26,327 nt of DNA from a virus. A program made the position numbers and the translations under genes. Every line of letters begins with the position of its first letter. Position 1 is the stretch's first letter. The notes under the pieces were generated by a model. The model had not been told where the DNA came from, did not search any database, and worked only from the letters and a program-made list of their open reading frames with translations. The DNA is taken from the IMG/VR virus record IMGVR_UViG_3300028419_000029, positions 1 to 26,327 of that record; one strand, 5' to 3'. This document shows, one piece after another, positions 21,061 to 26,327 of this stretch.

Positions 21061-21528
21061 TTAACTGTTATAAATTTCTATGTACTTATTTAAGTTCTCT
21101 TGGTAGCTTTTTACACAAGAAGAACAACTACTTGGCTTCATTTTAGTATTAAATATACTGTTGTAAACAGAAACTAATCTTTCTATTTCATTAAACTTCC
21201 ATCTTGACTTTTTTCTAATGTTTTCTGAAACATACCAGTTATAGTCTTCCTCAGAGATACAATTTAACTTTCTTCTACCCCAAACACTAAACTTATTAAG
21301 TTTCTCTTTACGTTCTTCACAACCACAATCATCTGTAATAGCTTCTACAACCTTCTTAATACCTGTAGCTTTAGTAATCTTTTCTACCACGTCACCTAAA
21401 CCTACTTCTTCTTTCTCTTGGAATTTAGCTTTCCATTCTTTATACTCCCTATAGTCTTTAGAACGTTTGTCTATGCTATCGTAGTAACCTTTTTTTTCTA
21501 AATCTTTGTAATACTTGTCTTTTTTCAT
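21061..21528 (-). CDS. Conserved-type phage protein with Cys pairs, 155 aa
   Basis: 155 aa. The N-terminal half is charged helix (YYDSIDKRSKDYREYKEWKA). Residues ~45-78 read 'VVEKITKATGIKKVVEAITD' and then 'DCGCEERKEKLNKF', a combination I have seen in many Bacteroidota phage proteins without known function. A second Cys set, 'SSCSSCVKSY', is near residue 135, so a zinc site formed by CxC and CxxC is possible. The gene lies one base before the exonuclease start and overlaps the upstream gene by 4 bases. Confidence 0.6.
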   Translation of the reverse strand: MKKDKYYKDLEKKGYYDSIDKRSKDYREYKEWKAKFQEKEEVGLGDVVEKITKATGIKKVVEAITDDCGCEERKEKLNKFSVWGRRKLNCISEEDYNWYVSENIRKKSRWKFNEIERLVSVYNSIFNTKMKPSSCSSCVKSYQENLNKYIEIYNS

Positions 21529-21755
21529 AATTTGTTATAATAATGTTTATATGCTTCTAATATTGTTTCGTAAATCTTTTCTTTCTCTTTCTTTGTCTTT
21601 TGCTTGAAGATTGTAGTACCTTTTCTTCTTGTTATCAACTTTCCGTTCTCTATGTTGTAAACATCTATTCTTACATCTTGCATACTGTTGACTACTACTG
21701 GTGATATAAATATACCATTAATCCAACAATCTCTAACCTCTTTACAATTTATCAT
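21525..21755 (-). CDS. Hypothetical protein, 76 aa
   Basis: 76 aa, beginning 'MINCKEVRDCWINGIFISPV' and containing a beta part (VRIDVYNIENGKLITRRKGT) and a C-terminal helix (TKKEKEKIYETILEAYKHYY). Overlaps both neighbours (14 bases with the sigma-like gene, 4 bases downstream). No recognised family. Confidence 0.6.
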   Translation of the reverse strand: MINCKEVRDCWINGIFISPVVVNSMQDVRIDVYNIENGKLITRRKGTTIFKQKTKKEKEKIYETILEAYKHYYNKL

Positions 21756-22311
21756 AATCGCCGTTAAAAAAATCCTCTATATTTTCCTTGTATTTTTCTC
21801 TTAACTCTTTCTTTAGTTTCTTTAACTTCTCAGACACAGAATACTTTGTTACATTGGCATCATCAGATATTTTCTGTTGAGATAGTTTTTCTTTAGAGAA
21901 GTAAGATACATTACTATTAATAGGTACTCTATAATACAATTCAAATAACTTTTGTATAAATTGGTCTTTCTTAGACAAATCCTTTCTTATATCGTTTATA
22001 ATGTCTTCTAACGCTGCATCTCTTGCATAATCATAATTAACATCTTCTGGTAAATCTAATTCATCATTAAGTAATAAAGAATCAGTTAATAGTTTCTTTC
22101 TTTTAATGTCTATGAATAAGTTTTTTAAAGTCATATAGATATAGTATTTATTTATATCATCTTGACCATATTTAAACTTATCTTTATTCTCTACCTTAGA
22201 AATCTTTAAGTACATTTCCTGTACTATGTCTTGTGCATCTTGGTAATTACAACCAAAGTTAATACAGCACTTCATCCATAAACTGTGTAATTCTGCTACC
22301 TTATCTAACAT
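21742..22311 (-). CDS. RNA polymerase sigma-70-like (ECF-type) factor, 189 aa
   Basis: 189 aa. Region 2 is visible at residues ~8-80: 'LHSLWMKCCINFGCNYQDAQ', 'DIVQEMYLKI' and 'YYIYMTLKNLFIDIKRKK', the R-N-x-x-x-D-x-x-R-x-x-like 2.3/2.4 part. A linker with acidic residues follows. Region 4 is at the C-terminus ('EKLSQQKISDDANVTKYSVS' plus 'EKLKKLKKELREKY'), a helix-turn-helix for the -35 element. It is smaller than primary sigma factors and fits phage-encoded factors that redirect host RNA polymerase to late genes. Late genes in this window lack the TAnnTTTG consensus, which agrees. It overlaps its neighbours by 11 and 14 bases. Confidence 0.75.
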   Translation of the reverse strand: MLDKVAELHSLWMKCCINFGCNYQDAQDIVQEMYLKISKVENKDKFKYGQDDINKYYIYMTLKNLFIDIKRKKLLTDSLLLNDELDLPEDVNYDYARDAALEDIINDIRKDLSKKDQFIQKLFELYYRVPINSNVSYFSKEKLSQQKISDDANVTKYSVSEKLKKLKKELREKYKENIEDFFNGDYDKL

Positions 22312-22645
22312 TTACTATATCTAAATTGATTAACATTTGTAGTATATCGTAGAAGTCTTCCTTAGTCATAACTACTACTTCTCCTTTATGATTTCTTTTA
22401 TGAAAGATAACGTTGTAGTTGTTATCTGTAGGCATACTCTTTAGTATTTCGTGATAGCTTGGTGATAGCCTCTCAACTGCCTTTGCTTGTATATTAAAGA
22501 TACCTGTGTTTGTTAAGTCTACACCTGCATCATCTAACATCTTACTTTCAAATCTTGACGTCTTACAGTCTTCAAAACCAAACTCTCTAAACTCTTTAGC
22601 TAATTTTCTTTCGTAAGAACTTCCTTTATTTTTACTATGTGGCAT
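22301..22645 (-). CDS. PD-(D/E)XK nuclease, Holliday-junction-resolvase-like, 114 aa
   Basis: 114 aa. 'NKGSSYERKLAKEFREFGFE' (residues 6-25) is the N-terminal helix with the conserved Glu12; 'DDAGVDLTNTGIFNIQAKAVE' spans 38-58 with Asp43 and the Q-x-K catalytic pair (Gln53, Lys55). A basic arm 'CKTSRFESKM' lies between. The size and motif order match Hjc/phage resolvase-type enzymes that act on branched DNA. It is placed in the early operon next to the sigma-like gene. An alternative is a general phage endonuclease of the same fold. Confidence 0.65.
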   Translation of the reverse strand: MPHSKNKGSSYERKLAKEFREFGFEDCKTSRFESKMLDDAGVDLTNTGIFNIQAKAVERLSPSYHEILKSMPTDNNYNVIFHKRNHKGEVVVMTKEDFYDILQMLINLDIVNVR

Positions 22646-22648
22646 AAT

Positions 22649-22816
22649 TTAATTATCTAATTTATGTTCTTGCGTCATCTTAATAAAGTAGTCAAATTTC
22701 CCTTTCAACTCAACTAATTCTCTTGTAGCTTGTCTAAAACAAGCTTCTCTATACGCAGGGTTATTTTGTTCCCACCATTTATAACCTTTAAACTCATTTA
22801 ATGTTTTCATTGTCAT
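22649..22816 (-). CDS. Small protein, 55 aa
   Basis: 55 codons from ATG 22816 to TAA 22649, three bases before the nuclease start. The product contains 'TLNEFKGYKWWEQNNPAYRE' and then a charged helix ending in DN. The Trp-rich N-terminal part and tight junction support it. Function unknown. A second in-frame ATG at 22810 is equally possible. Confidence 0.55.
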   Translation of the reverse strand: MTMKTLNEFKGYKWWEQNNPAYREACFRQATRELVELKGKFDYFIKMTQEHKLDN

Positions 22817-22863
22817 TAATTTGTTGCAATATACAAAAAATATTTTAATTATCTACAATTATT

Positions 22864-23217
22864 TTAAATAAATTTCTGATTTTTATATTTTAACACAGCC
22901 TTGCTAAGAGTTTCTTTTCTCTTAATCAGTTTATCTGAACCATAACCTCTGTTATTTTTATTAGTGTAGTAATAAGATTCATTAAGAAAGTTATTATAAG
23001 CACTTCTACTCTTACTTGGTTTGCTTATTCTAAATTCCTCTGTTATCCTAAGTTCATCTAATATATCATCCATAAACGTCATATTAGACGTATTAAAGTA
23101 TAAATATACTAAATCTTTCTTCTTGCCTAAATCCAATACTCTTTGTACTGTAAGGTCTTTGTGTTTACCTACTTTTAACGTAGACTTTCTTGTAAGTTTT
23201 CTTAATGTTGCTATCAT
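22864..23217 (-). CDS. EXO-X C-terminal-like protein, 117 aa, first gene of the early operon
   Basis: 117 aa, very basic. Residues 13-60 read 'TLKVGKHKDLTVQRVLDLGK' then 'LVYLYFNTSNMTFMDDILDE', resembling the short 'f-G-K-h-K-g-x-t-v-x-x-v' module found at the end of exonuclease X-like proteins and in small phage proteins. The C-terminal part has a Tyr/Asn/Lys-rich segment (YYYTNKNNRGYGSDKLIKRK). It is the first gene after the operator-controlled promoter, so it is among the earliest expressed. The domain call is from a weak motif; function unknown. Confidence 0.55.
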   Translation of the reverse strand: MIATLRKLTRKSTLKVGKHKDLTVQRVLDLGKKKDLVYLYFNTSNMTFMDDILDELRITEEFRISKPSKSRSAYNNFLNESYYYTNKNNRGYGSDKLIKRKETLSKAVLKYKNQKFI

Positions 23218-23236
23218 AATTATTAATTTTATAATG

Positions 23237-23266
23237 CAAATATAATAAAAATAATTTAATAAACAA
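23237..23266 (-). promoter_or_regulatory. Early promoter TTG-N19-TATATTTG
   Basis: On the minus strand TTG (23266-23264), 19 bases, TATATTTG (23244-23237): a full Bacteroidota consensus, 20 bases ahead of the start of the 117-aa gene. It drives the long early operon. Confidence 0.8.
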
Positions 23267-23267
23267 G

Positions 23268-23299
23268 ATTGTTAATAACATAGAAATATTGTTAATAAC
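23268..23299. promoter_or_regulatory. Paired operator: two ATTGTTAATAAC repeats 20 bp apart
   Basis: ATTGTTAATAAC occurs at 23268-23279 and 23288-23299, exactly two helical turns apart. Each contains the palindrome GTTAATAAC (GTTA-N-TAAC). They sit between two divergent promoters, touching the -33 element of the early one, and are likely binding sites for a dimeric regulator. Confidence 0.7.
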
Positions 23300-23314
23300 T
23301 TTTTAAAATAAGTC

Positions 23315-23345
23315 TTGCATAAATAAAACTTTTGGTTTAAATTTG
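23315..23345 (+). promoter_or_regulatory. Divergent plus-strand promoter TTG-N20-TAAATTTG
   Basis: TTG at 23315-23317, a 20-base spacer and TAAATTTG at 23338-23345. It points away from the early operon into a gene-free region with strong hairpins, so it probably makes a non-coding transcript. Confidence 0.7.
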
Positions 23346-23350
23346 CTTAT

Positions 23351-23480
23351 TTTTGTTTTAGAACTACTATTAAGTAGTCTAACGCAGACGACCTCCCCAA
23401 AGAGGGTCGTCAAGTGATTGATAACGCAAAGTGGAATTGGAAAAGGTGCTATTTAAAAAAAAGAGATATATTTATTTTTT
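23351..23480 (+). ncRNA. Candidate structured RNA from the divergent promoter
   Basis: Downstream of the promoter at 23315-23345 there is no convincing gene. Two hairpins stand out: ACTACT-ATTA-AGTAGT (23363-23378) and a long GC-rich one, GACGACCTC (23387-23395) with GAGGGTCGTC (23402-23411), exceptional in this AT-rich genome. AACGCA appears at 23381 and 23423. A 22-codon frame from GTG 23413 (MIDNAKWNWKRCYLKKRDIF plus IF) could be a leader peptide but has little support. The 3' end is not defined; an A-run/T-run pair (23455-23480) may end it. Confidence 0.45.
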
Positions 23481-23507
23481 AGTGTTTAAGAAAAGTTTAA
23501 TACGTTC

Positions 23508-23526
23508 AACCCTTTTTGAGAGGGTT
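23508..23526. terminator. Hairpin after the large terminase gene
   Basis: AACCCT (23508-23513) and AGGGTT (23521-23526) form a 6-bp stem with a 7-base loop, 9 bases after the terminase stop on the minus strand. No clear T-tract follows on either strand, so termination here is only possible. Confidence 0.35.
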
Positions 23527-23534
23527 TCACTTAG

Positions 23535-24752
23535 CTATCTTATGTGGTAAATTCCTGAACTTTTACCCTGAACCAAATACATCATAGCATATCTAATAGC
23601 ATCAATAAAGTGGTTAAACTTATCTATAGGTACAGTACCTTTATCTTTCCAAGCATAGTTGTTTACTTCCTTAATAATACCTGTACTTTCTTTATCTATA
23701 ATCCATTCATAGTCTTGTATTAAAGCTATACCACTTAATATACTACCTGCTTTCTTAATAGTAGGTTTAATATTTAGTCCTGCATTCTTTAACTCTCTTA
23801 CAAGTCTTGGTTCTGAATTATCACAAATGATTAAGCTATTACCTGCATAAGCCTTATTAAGTCTTATTATATCAGTTGTAGATAGATTAGGTTTACCATA
23901 ACACTCTTTTATCCAAACCTTTCTTTCAGGTACATCTACAGCTACCTTAACTAATGTAGTATCATCTAAAGAGAAACCAAAATCTTGCCCATAACAAGTT
24001 ATATCTGTTTCCCTAAACTCTCCTGCTCTCCAATTCTTTATAATAACACCCTCTGCCTTTTCTTTCCAACCTCCTAAGATTTGGTGTAAGTATTTACTTG
24101 GGTTATTCTTTTTAGTCTTGTAAATAGTCTGTAAGAAAGAATCAGGTAAATTAGCCTTATTGTCTTTATAAGTAGTATGTATGTATGTAACACCTTTCTT
24201 TGTTAAATTACTTCCATCAGTAACTAAAGCATCTCTAAAGAACCTCTTATAAATCCAATGCTCTTTAGTCGCAGGGTTTAATATTAAGATAACCCTATTC
24301 TGTTTAGTAATTGCTCTAACAGATAAATCTATCTTATCAAACGTTTCTTCATCATCTAATTCTTCTGCTTCATCAACAACGAATGTAGTAATACCATTAA
24401 GAGATTTTAGAGCAGCTGTTTGATTTGAACTACTTGTCCTTATACCCTTGAAAATTATAGATGAGCCTGTTTTTAGGTTGTATATTTCATCTTTAGTAAC
24501 TCTAAAATCTTGACCTTTACCCATTAAATCTATCTTTTCAACAAACTCTGGTATAATAGAGGTGTGTGCTGATGTTAAGGTATATCTTGTAAATAATACC
24601 TTGTGTCCTTCTTCGTAAGTTAAAGTTAGTAATCTTAATGAAACACTAAAAGACTTAGAACTTCCCCTTCCACCAGAAACTATAAAGTATCTACTATCAG
24701 AAGTCCATAGTGGTTTGTACTTGTCGCAAATTTTTATATCTTTCTTAGCCAT
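23535..24752 (-). CDS. terL: Terminase large subunit
   Basis: 405 aa packaging motor. The ATPase domain has Walker A 'SGGRGSSKSF' (residues ~27-36), Walker B 'FVVDEAEEL' (~119-127) and a coupling-type 'ILNPATKEHW' motif. The nuclease domain starts near residue 245 with 'CYGQDFGFSLDDTTLVKVAV' (first catalytic Asp), then 'LIICDNSEPR' and 'FNHFIDAIRYAMMY' (last Asp). The layout matches Terminase_3/PBSX-type large subunits and the length is complete. It overlaps the upstream HNH gene by 8 bases, so its translation is now coupled to that gene. Confidence 0.95.
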   Translation of the reverse strand: MAKKDIKICDKYKPLWTSDSRYFIVSGGRGSSKSFSVSLRLLTLTYEEGHKVLFTRYTLTSAHTSIIPEFVEKIDLMGKGQDFRVTKDEIYNLKTGSSIIFKGIRTSSSNQTAALKSLNGITTFVVDEAEELDDEETFDKIDLSVRAITKQNRVILILNPATKEHWIYKRFFRDALVTDGSNLTKKGVTYIHTTYKDNKANLPDSFLQTIYKTKKNNPSKYLHQILGGWKEKAEGVIIKNWRAGEFRETDITCYGQDFGFSLDDTTLVKVAVDVPERKVWIKECYGKPNLSTTDIIRLNKAYAGNSLIICDNSEPRLVRELKNAGLNIKPTIKKAGSILSGIALIQDYEWIIDKESTGIIKEVNNYAWKDKGTVPIDKFNHFIDAIRYAMMYLVQGKSSGIYHIR

Positions 24753-25218
24753 TTATTTCCTTTAATTTATTCTCGTAGGTTAAATGTGCATCGTATTCAT
24801 TATTAAACCTACCTAAGTTTTTTTGTTTACCATTAATTTTTATTGAAGCAACCCATTTACTCCTCGACTTATCCCAACAAACACCTGTATATTTACTTGA
24901 CGATTTGATTTTTGAGGTGTAGTTTTCTCTATTACGTCTTGGAGATACTTCTCTTAAATTATCAAGATTGTTATTAGATTTATCTCCATCAATATGGTCT
25001 ATAACTAAATGTTTATTCTTACCTGTAGATTTATGGTTTAAAAATACCATAGCTACCAATTTATGAACCTTATAGCATTTACCATCAAGCCTTAATTGAT
25101 AATACCCATCAGAATTTAATGATGGTTTTAAAAACCTATCAGATTTATAACTATAAACTCTACCCTTGTTACTAACACTGTAATCACTATGTCCTTCGAC
25201 TATTCTAAATTTTTCCAT
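24745..25218 (-). CDS. NUMOD4-HNH-AP2 homing endonuclease between the terminase genes
   Basis: The start at ATG 25218 (MEKFRIVEGHSDYSVSNKGR) is chosen over the upstream ATG 25233 because NUMOD4 proteins begin this way. Modules: NUMOD4 (residues 1-22), HNH_3 with 'HLVIDHIDGDKSNNNLDNLR' (~75-95) and AP2 with 'SKYTGVCWDKSRSKWVASIK' (~111-130) then 'NLGRFNNEYDAHLTY'. It has the same architecture as the plus-strand HNH at 13378 but is clearly diverged from it. Its last codons overlap the terL start. Insertion next to terL is common for such enzymes because the target is conserved. Confidence 0.85.
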   Translation of the reverse strand: MEKFRIVEGHSDYSVSNKGRVYSYKSDRFLKPSLNSDGYYQLRLDGKCYKVHKLVAMVFLNHKSTGKNKHLVIDHIDGDKSNNNLDNLREVSPRRNRENYTSKIKSSSKYTGVCWDKSRSKWVASIKINGKQKNLGRFNNEYDAHLTYENKLKEING

Positions 25219-25245
25219 AACGCTAATATACAAAAAATAATTGAA

Positions 25246-25638
25246 TTAATCTTCATCATCTACCTCTTTATGTTCTACATCAATAGTCTTTTCCTCTAAT
25301 GTTGGATTACTACTCCCAAAGAAGTTAATTACAGGTGCATTATTAGTAACAGGCTTAACATCCTTTTCATCATCATAAGCATAGTCAAATAACATCTTAT
25401 AAGCATTTACATTACCTGTATCTTTAGCTTTCTTAGCAAGTGCTTCAAATGCTTCTACTTCACTACCAAATACATTCTTTAATGCTTTCTTAGCGTATTG
25501 CTTAGTTCTTTTCTTCTTAGCATAATTCTTTGCAGGAACATTACTACGTTCTCTATCTGGTACTTTACTTAATGGTATTGATTTCTTCCTACTGTTATTT
25601 CTTCTACCATCATTTGGTTTTATTTCTTCTGACTTCAT
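25246..25638 (-). CDS. Probable small terminase subunit, 130 aa
   Basis: The frame is open to 25728, but the ATG at 25638 is preferred because the N-terminal extension would overlap a strong plus-strand promoter and looks non-coding. The product starts MKSEEIKPNDGRRNNSRKKS, a basic tail, followed by a helical core 'ALKNVFGSEVEAFEALAKKA' and 'GNVNAYKMLFDYAYDDEKDV', and an acidic C-terminus. The 'A-x-x-K-D-x-G-N-x-x-A-Y-K-x-L-F-D-Y' pattern fits small terminase or terminase-associated proteins of Bacteroidota phages. Its position upstream of terL supports this. Confidence 0.6.
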   Translation of the reverse strand: MKSEEIKPNDGRRNNSRKKSIPLSKVPDRERSNVPAKNYAKKKRTKQYAKKALKNVFGSEVEAFEALAKKAKDTGNVNAYKMLFDYAYDDEKDVKPVTNNAPVINFFGSSNPTLEEKTIDVEHKEVDDED

Positions 25639-25651
25639 ATTTAACGTTTTC

Positions 25652-25685
25652 TTAACATTACTTAAATAAATAATACTTATATTTG
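25652..25685 (+). promoter_or_regulatory. Plus-strand promoter TTAACA-N20-TATATTTG
   Basis: TTAACA at 25652-25657, 20-base spacer, TATATTTG at 25678-25685. It has the same geometry as the minus-strand promoters at 16933 and 17955 but reads away from all protein genes, toward a perfect terminator 56 bases downstream. Confidence 0.65.
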
Positions 25686-25690
25686 CATAG

Positions 25691-25774
25691 AGATTGTTTT
25701 TAATGCTAACAAATCTGTTAGTTTTCATAGGTTGTCAGAGATAGGGTCATACAAGGTATGGCTCTATTTTTTTT
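25691..25774 (+). ncRNA. Candidate small RNA of about 84 nt
   Basis: A transcription unit with promoter and terminator but no protein gene. The RNA would begin near 25691. It has a 6-bp hairpin GCTAAC/GTTAGT (25705-25710 with 25717-25722, 6-base loop), a single-stranded link (25723-25740) and the terminator hairpin. It is in the intergenic gap between the u-spanin-like gene and the small terminase gene, antisense to the minus-strand message that spans this gap. Confidence 0.6.
25741..25774 (+). terminator. Strong intrinsic terminator of the small RNA
   Basis: ATAGGGTCATAC (25741-25752) pairs fully, with two wobbles, with GTATGGCTCTAT (25756-25767); the loop is AAG, and a run of eight T (25767-25774) follows. 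On the minus strand there is no T-tract after the hairpin, so it works in the plus direction. Confidence 0.85.
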
Positions 25775-25779
25775 ATACA

Positions 25780-26223
25780 CTAAAAGAACTTAATCCTTAC
25801 TAAAAGAATAATAACTATAGCTTGGAAGATTATTGTTATCCACATCCAAAGAGGTGTCTTAAACTTAACCACTTCCTTACTACTCTCTTTTAATAGTTTT
25901 TCATACTTTACTTTATAAGTTTTATCTAATATACTCTTATATCCGTTTAAATCAATTTTAGCTGTTATACTATCGTTTTTACCTTCTATTAGTATTGAGC
26001 CTTGCTTTATCTTTAAAACTTGCTTAAAAGGCTTTAAATTACCTAAACTATCACAAGGTTCTTCAACAGTTAATGTGTCTGTATAACGTTCTACTTCTTT
26101 TATCGTTCGAGTGGTGAAAATCGTATCTTTGACAACCCTATCTTTATACTCTGTAACAATCTTTTTAGAAGTACAACCGAATACAATAAAACCAATAGTA
26201 AAAAAAAATAAAACCTTTTTCAT
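25780..26223 (-). CDS. Lipoprotein with C-terminal membrane anchor (u-spanin-like), 147 aa
   Basis: 147 aa. N-terminal signal with lipobox: 'KKVLFFFTIGFIVFGC', so Cys17 would be lipidated and held in the outer membrane. The C-terminal segment 'LWMWITIIFQAIVIILLV' (about 125-142) is a transmembrane helix ending in a basic RIKFF. The middle is a charged periplasmic rod with coiled-coil and strand character. This is exactly the architecture of a unimolecular spanin, which links both membranes and fuses them in the last step of lysis. The gene follows the M15 endolysin gene by a TAATG overlap, the right place for a spanin. Function rests on architecture and context, as no sequence motif is diagnostic. 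Confidence 0.65.
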   Translation of the reverse strand: MKKVLFFFTIGFIVFGCTSKKIVTEYKDRVVKDTIFTTRTIKEVERYTDTLTVEEPCDSLGNLKPFKQVLKIKQGSILIEGKNDSITAKIDLNGYKSILDKTYKVKYEKLLKESSKEVVKFKTPLWMWITIIFQAIVIILLVRIKFF

Positions 26224-26327
26224 TATTCTTGTCTTTCAAAATGTGGTGTATCTACAAATTTCCAATTACCACCCCATCGATTCTTATCATTTAAACTTTC
26301 CCAAAAAGCACCAAGTTCTTTTAATCA
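26223..26327 (-). CDS. M15 peptidase endolysin, C-terminal fragment
   Basis: The last 32 codons before TAA (26225-26223) encode 'LKELGAFWESLNDKNRWGGN' followed by 'WKFVDTPHFE'. The W-G-G-x-W/F then D-x-P-H-F-E pattern is the conserved C-terminus of M15 L-alanoyl-D-glutamate / D-Ala-D-Ala type peptidases, whose last His binds zinc. The enzyme cuts peptidoglycan cross-links. The codon at the window edge (26327-26325) reads TGA in this frame. Either the gene is frameshifted just upstream or an extra base is present in the run of four A (26318-26321); removing one gives LIKELGAF. The rest is outside the window. Confidence 0.7.

Noticed and set aside
23413-23481. 22-codon GTG frame in the structured region
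   Set aside because: Very short, weak start and no conservation evidence; kept only as a remark in the RNA entry.
25639-25728. N-terminal extension of the small terminase frame
   Set aside because: It overlaps the plus-strand promoter, has an unrelated composition, and the ATG at 25638 gives the expected start.
1-26327. tRNA genes, integrase, diversity-generating retroelement, insertion sequences
   Set aside because: I looked for cloverleaf arms, recombinase motifs, reverse transcriptase motifs and transposase or terminal inverted repeats and found none.

Overview
The window is a 26.3 kb piece of a tailed double-stranded DNA phage (siphovirus-like: tape measure, tail and packaging genes are present and no contractile sheath is seen) that very probably infects a Bacteroidota host, most likely a flavobacterium. 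The evidence is strong AT richness, short A-rich translation leaders without strong Shine-Dalgarno sites, and several promoters with the Bacteroidota -7 element TAnnTTTG, paired either with TTG 19-20 nt upstream or with TTAACA 20 nt upstream. No integrase, CRISPR array, tRNA or insertion sequence was seen, so lifestyle cannot be decided from this window.

Layout. (1) Positions 1-8296, minus strand: a tail and structural block, transcribed right to left. It holds a probable tail assembly chaperone with an overlapping -1 frame (candidate programmed frameshift), two small head-tail or tail completion proteins, two large tail proteins (one ending in two FN3 domains), a 52-aa protein, the tape measure protein, and the start of an XkdF-like structural or protease gene. 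(2) 8333-10061, plus strand: a divergent small-gene operon with a consensus promoter and a three-copy 10-bp repeat; it encodes a DnaA-domain-IV-like protein and a small lipoprotein. (3) 10062-10464: a gene-free, highly structured stretch with a pseudoknot-like arrangement, followed by a GIY-YIG homing endonuclease. (4) 11480-12900, minus: a small accessory operon (GP88-like protein plus three tiny genes) with its own promoter and terminator. (5) 12862-13377: a very AT-rich gene-free region ending in six related ~22-bp repeats in front of an HNH endonuclease gene. (6) 13901-23266, minus: the early/replication operons, with an EXO-X-C-like protein, a PD-(D/E)XK nuclease, a sigma-70-like factor, a 5'-3' exonuclease broken at its start by an HNH gene, a metallophosphoesterase, a GIY-YIG endonuclease, a second PD-(D/E)XK-like protein, a DUF3310 protein, a degenerate M15-like protein, many tiny overlapping genes, ERF annealing protein, SSB and a RepA/DnaB-like ATPase. 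(7) 23237-23534: divergent promoters around a duplicated operator, with a structured non-coding region on the plus strand. (8) 23535-26327, minus: packaging and lysis (large terminase, an HNH endonuclease between the terminase genes, small terminase, a lipoprotein with a C-terminal membrane anchor resembling a u-spanin, and the end of an M15 endolysin). A short plus-strand transcription unit with no protein gene (promoter plus perfect intrinsic terminator, about 84 nt) sits between lysis and packaging genes.

How it works together. ERF, SSB, the RecA/DnaB-like ATPase, the exonuclease and the PD-(D/E)XK nuclease form a phage recombination-dependent replication set. The sigma factor is the obvious candidate to switch on late genes, which lack the early promoter consensus. 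Five free-standing homing endonucleases in 26 kb mark an intense load of mobile genes. The most unusual items are the HNH insertion that duplicates 12 bp and leaves the exonuclease without a start codon, the candidate frameshift, three candidate non-coding RNAs, and the repeat array near 13.2 kb.
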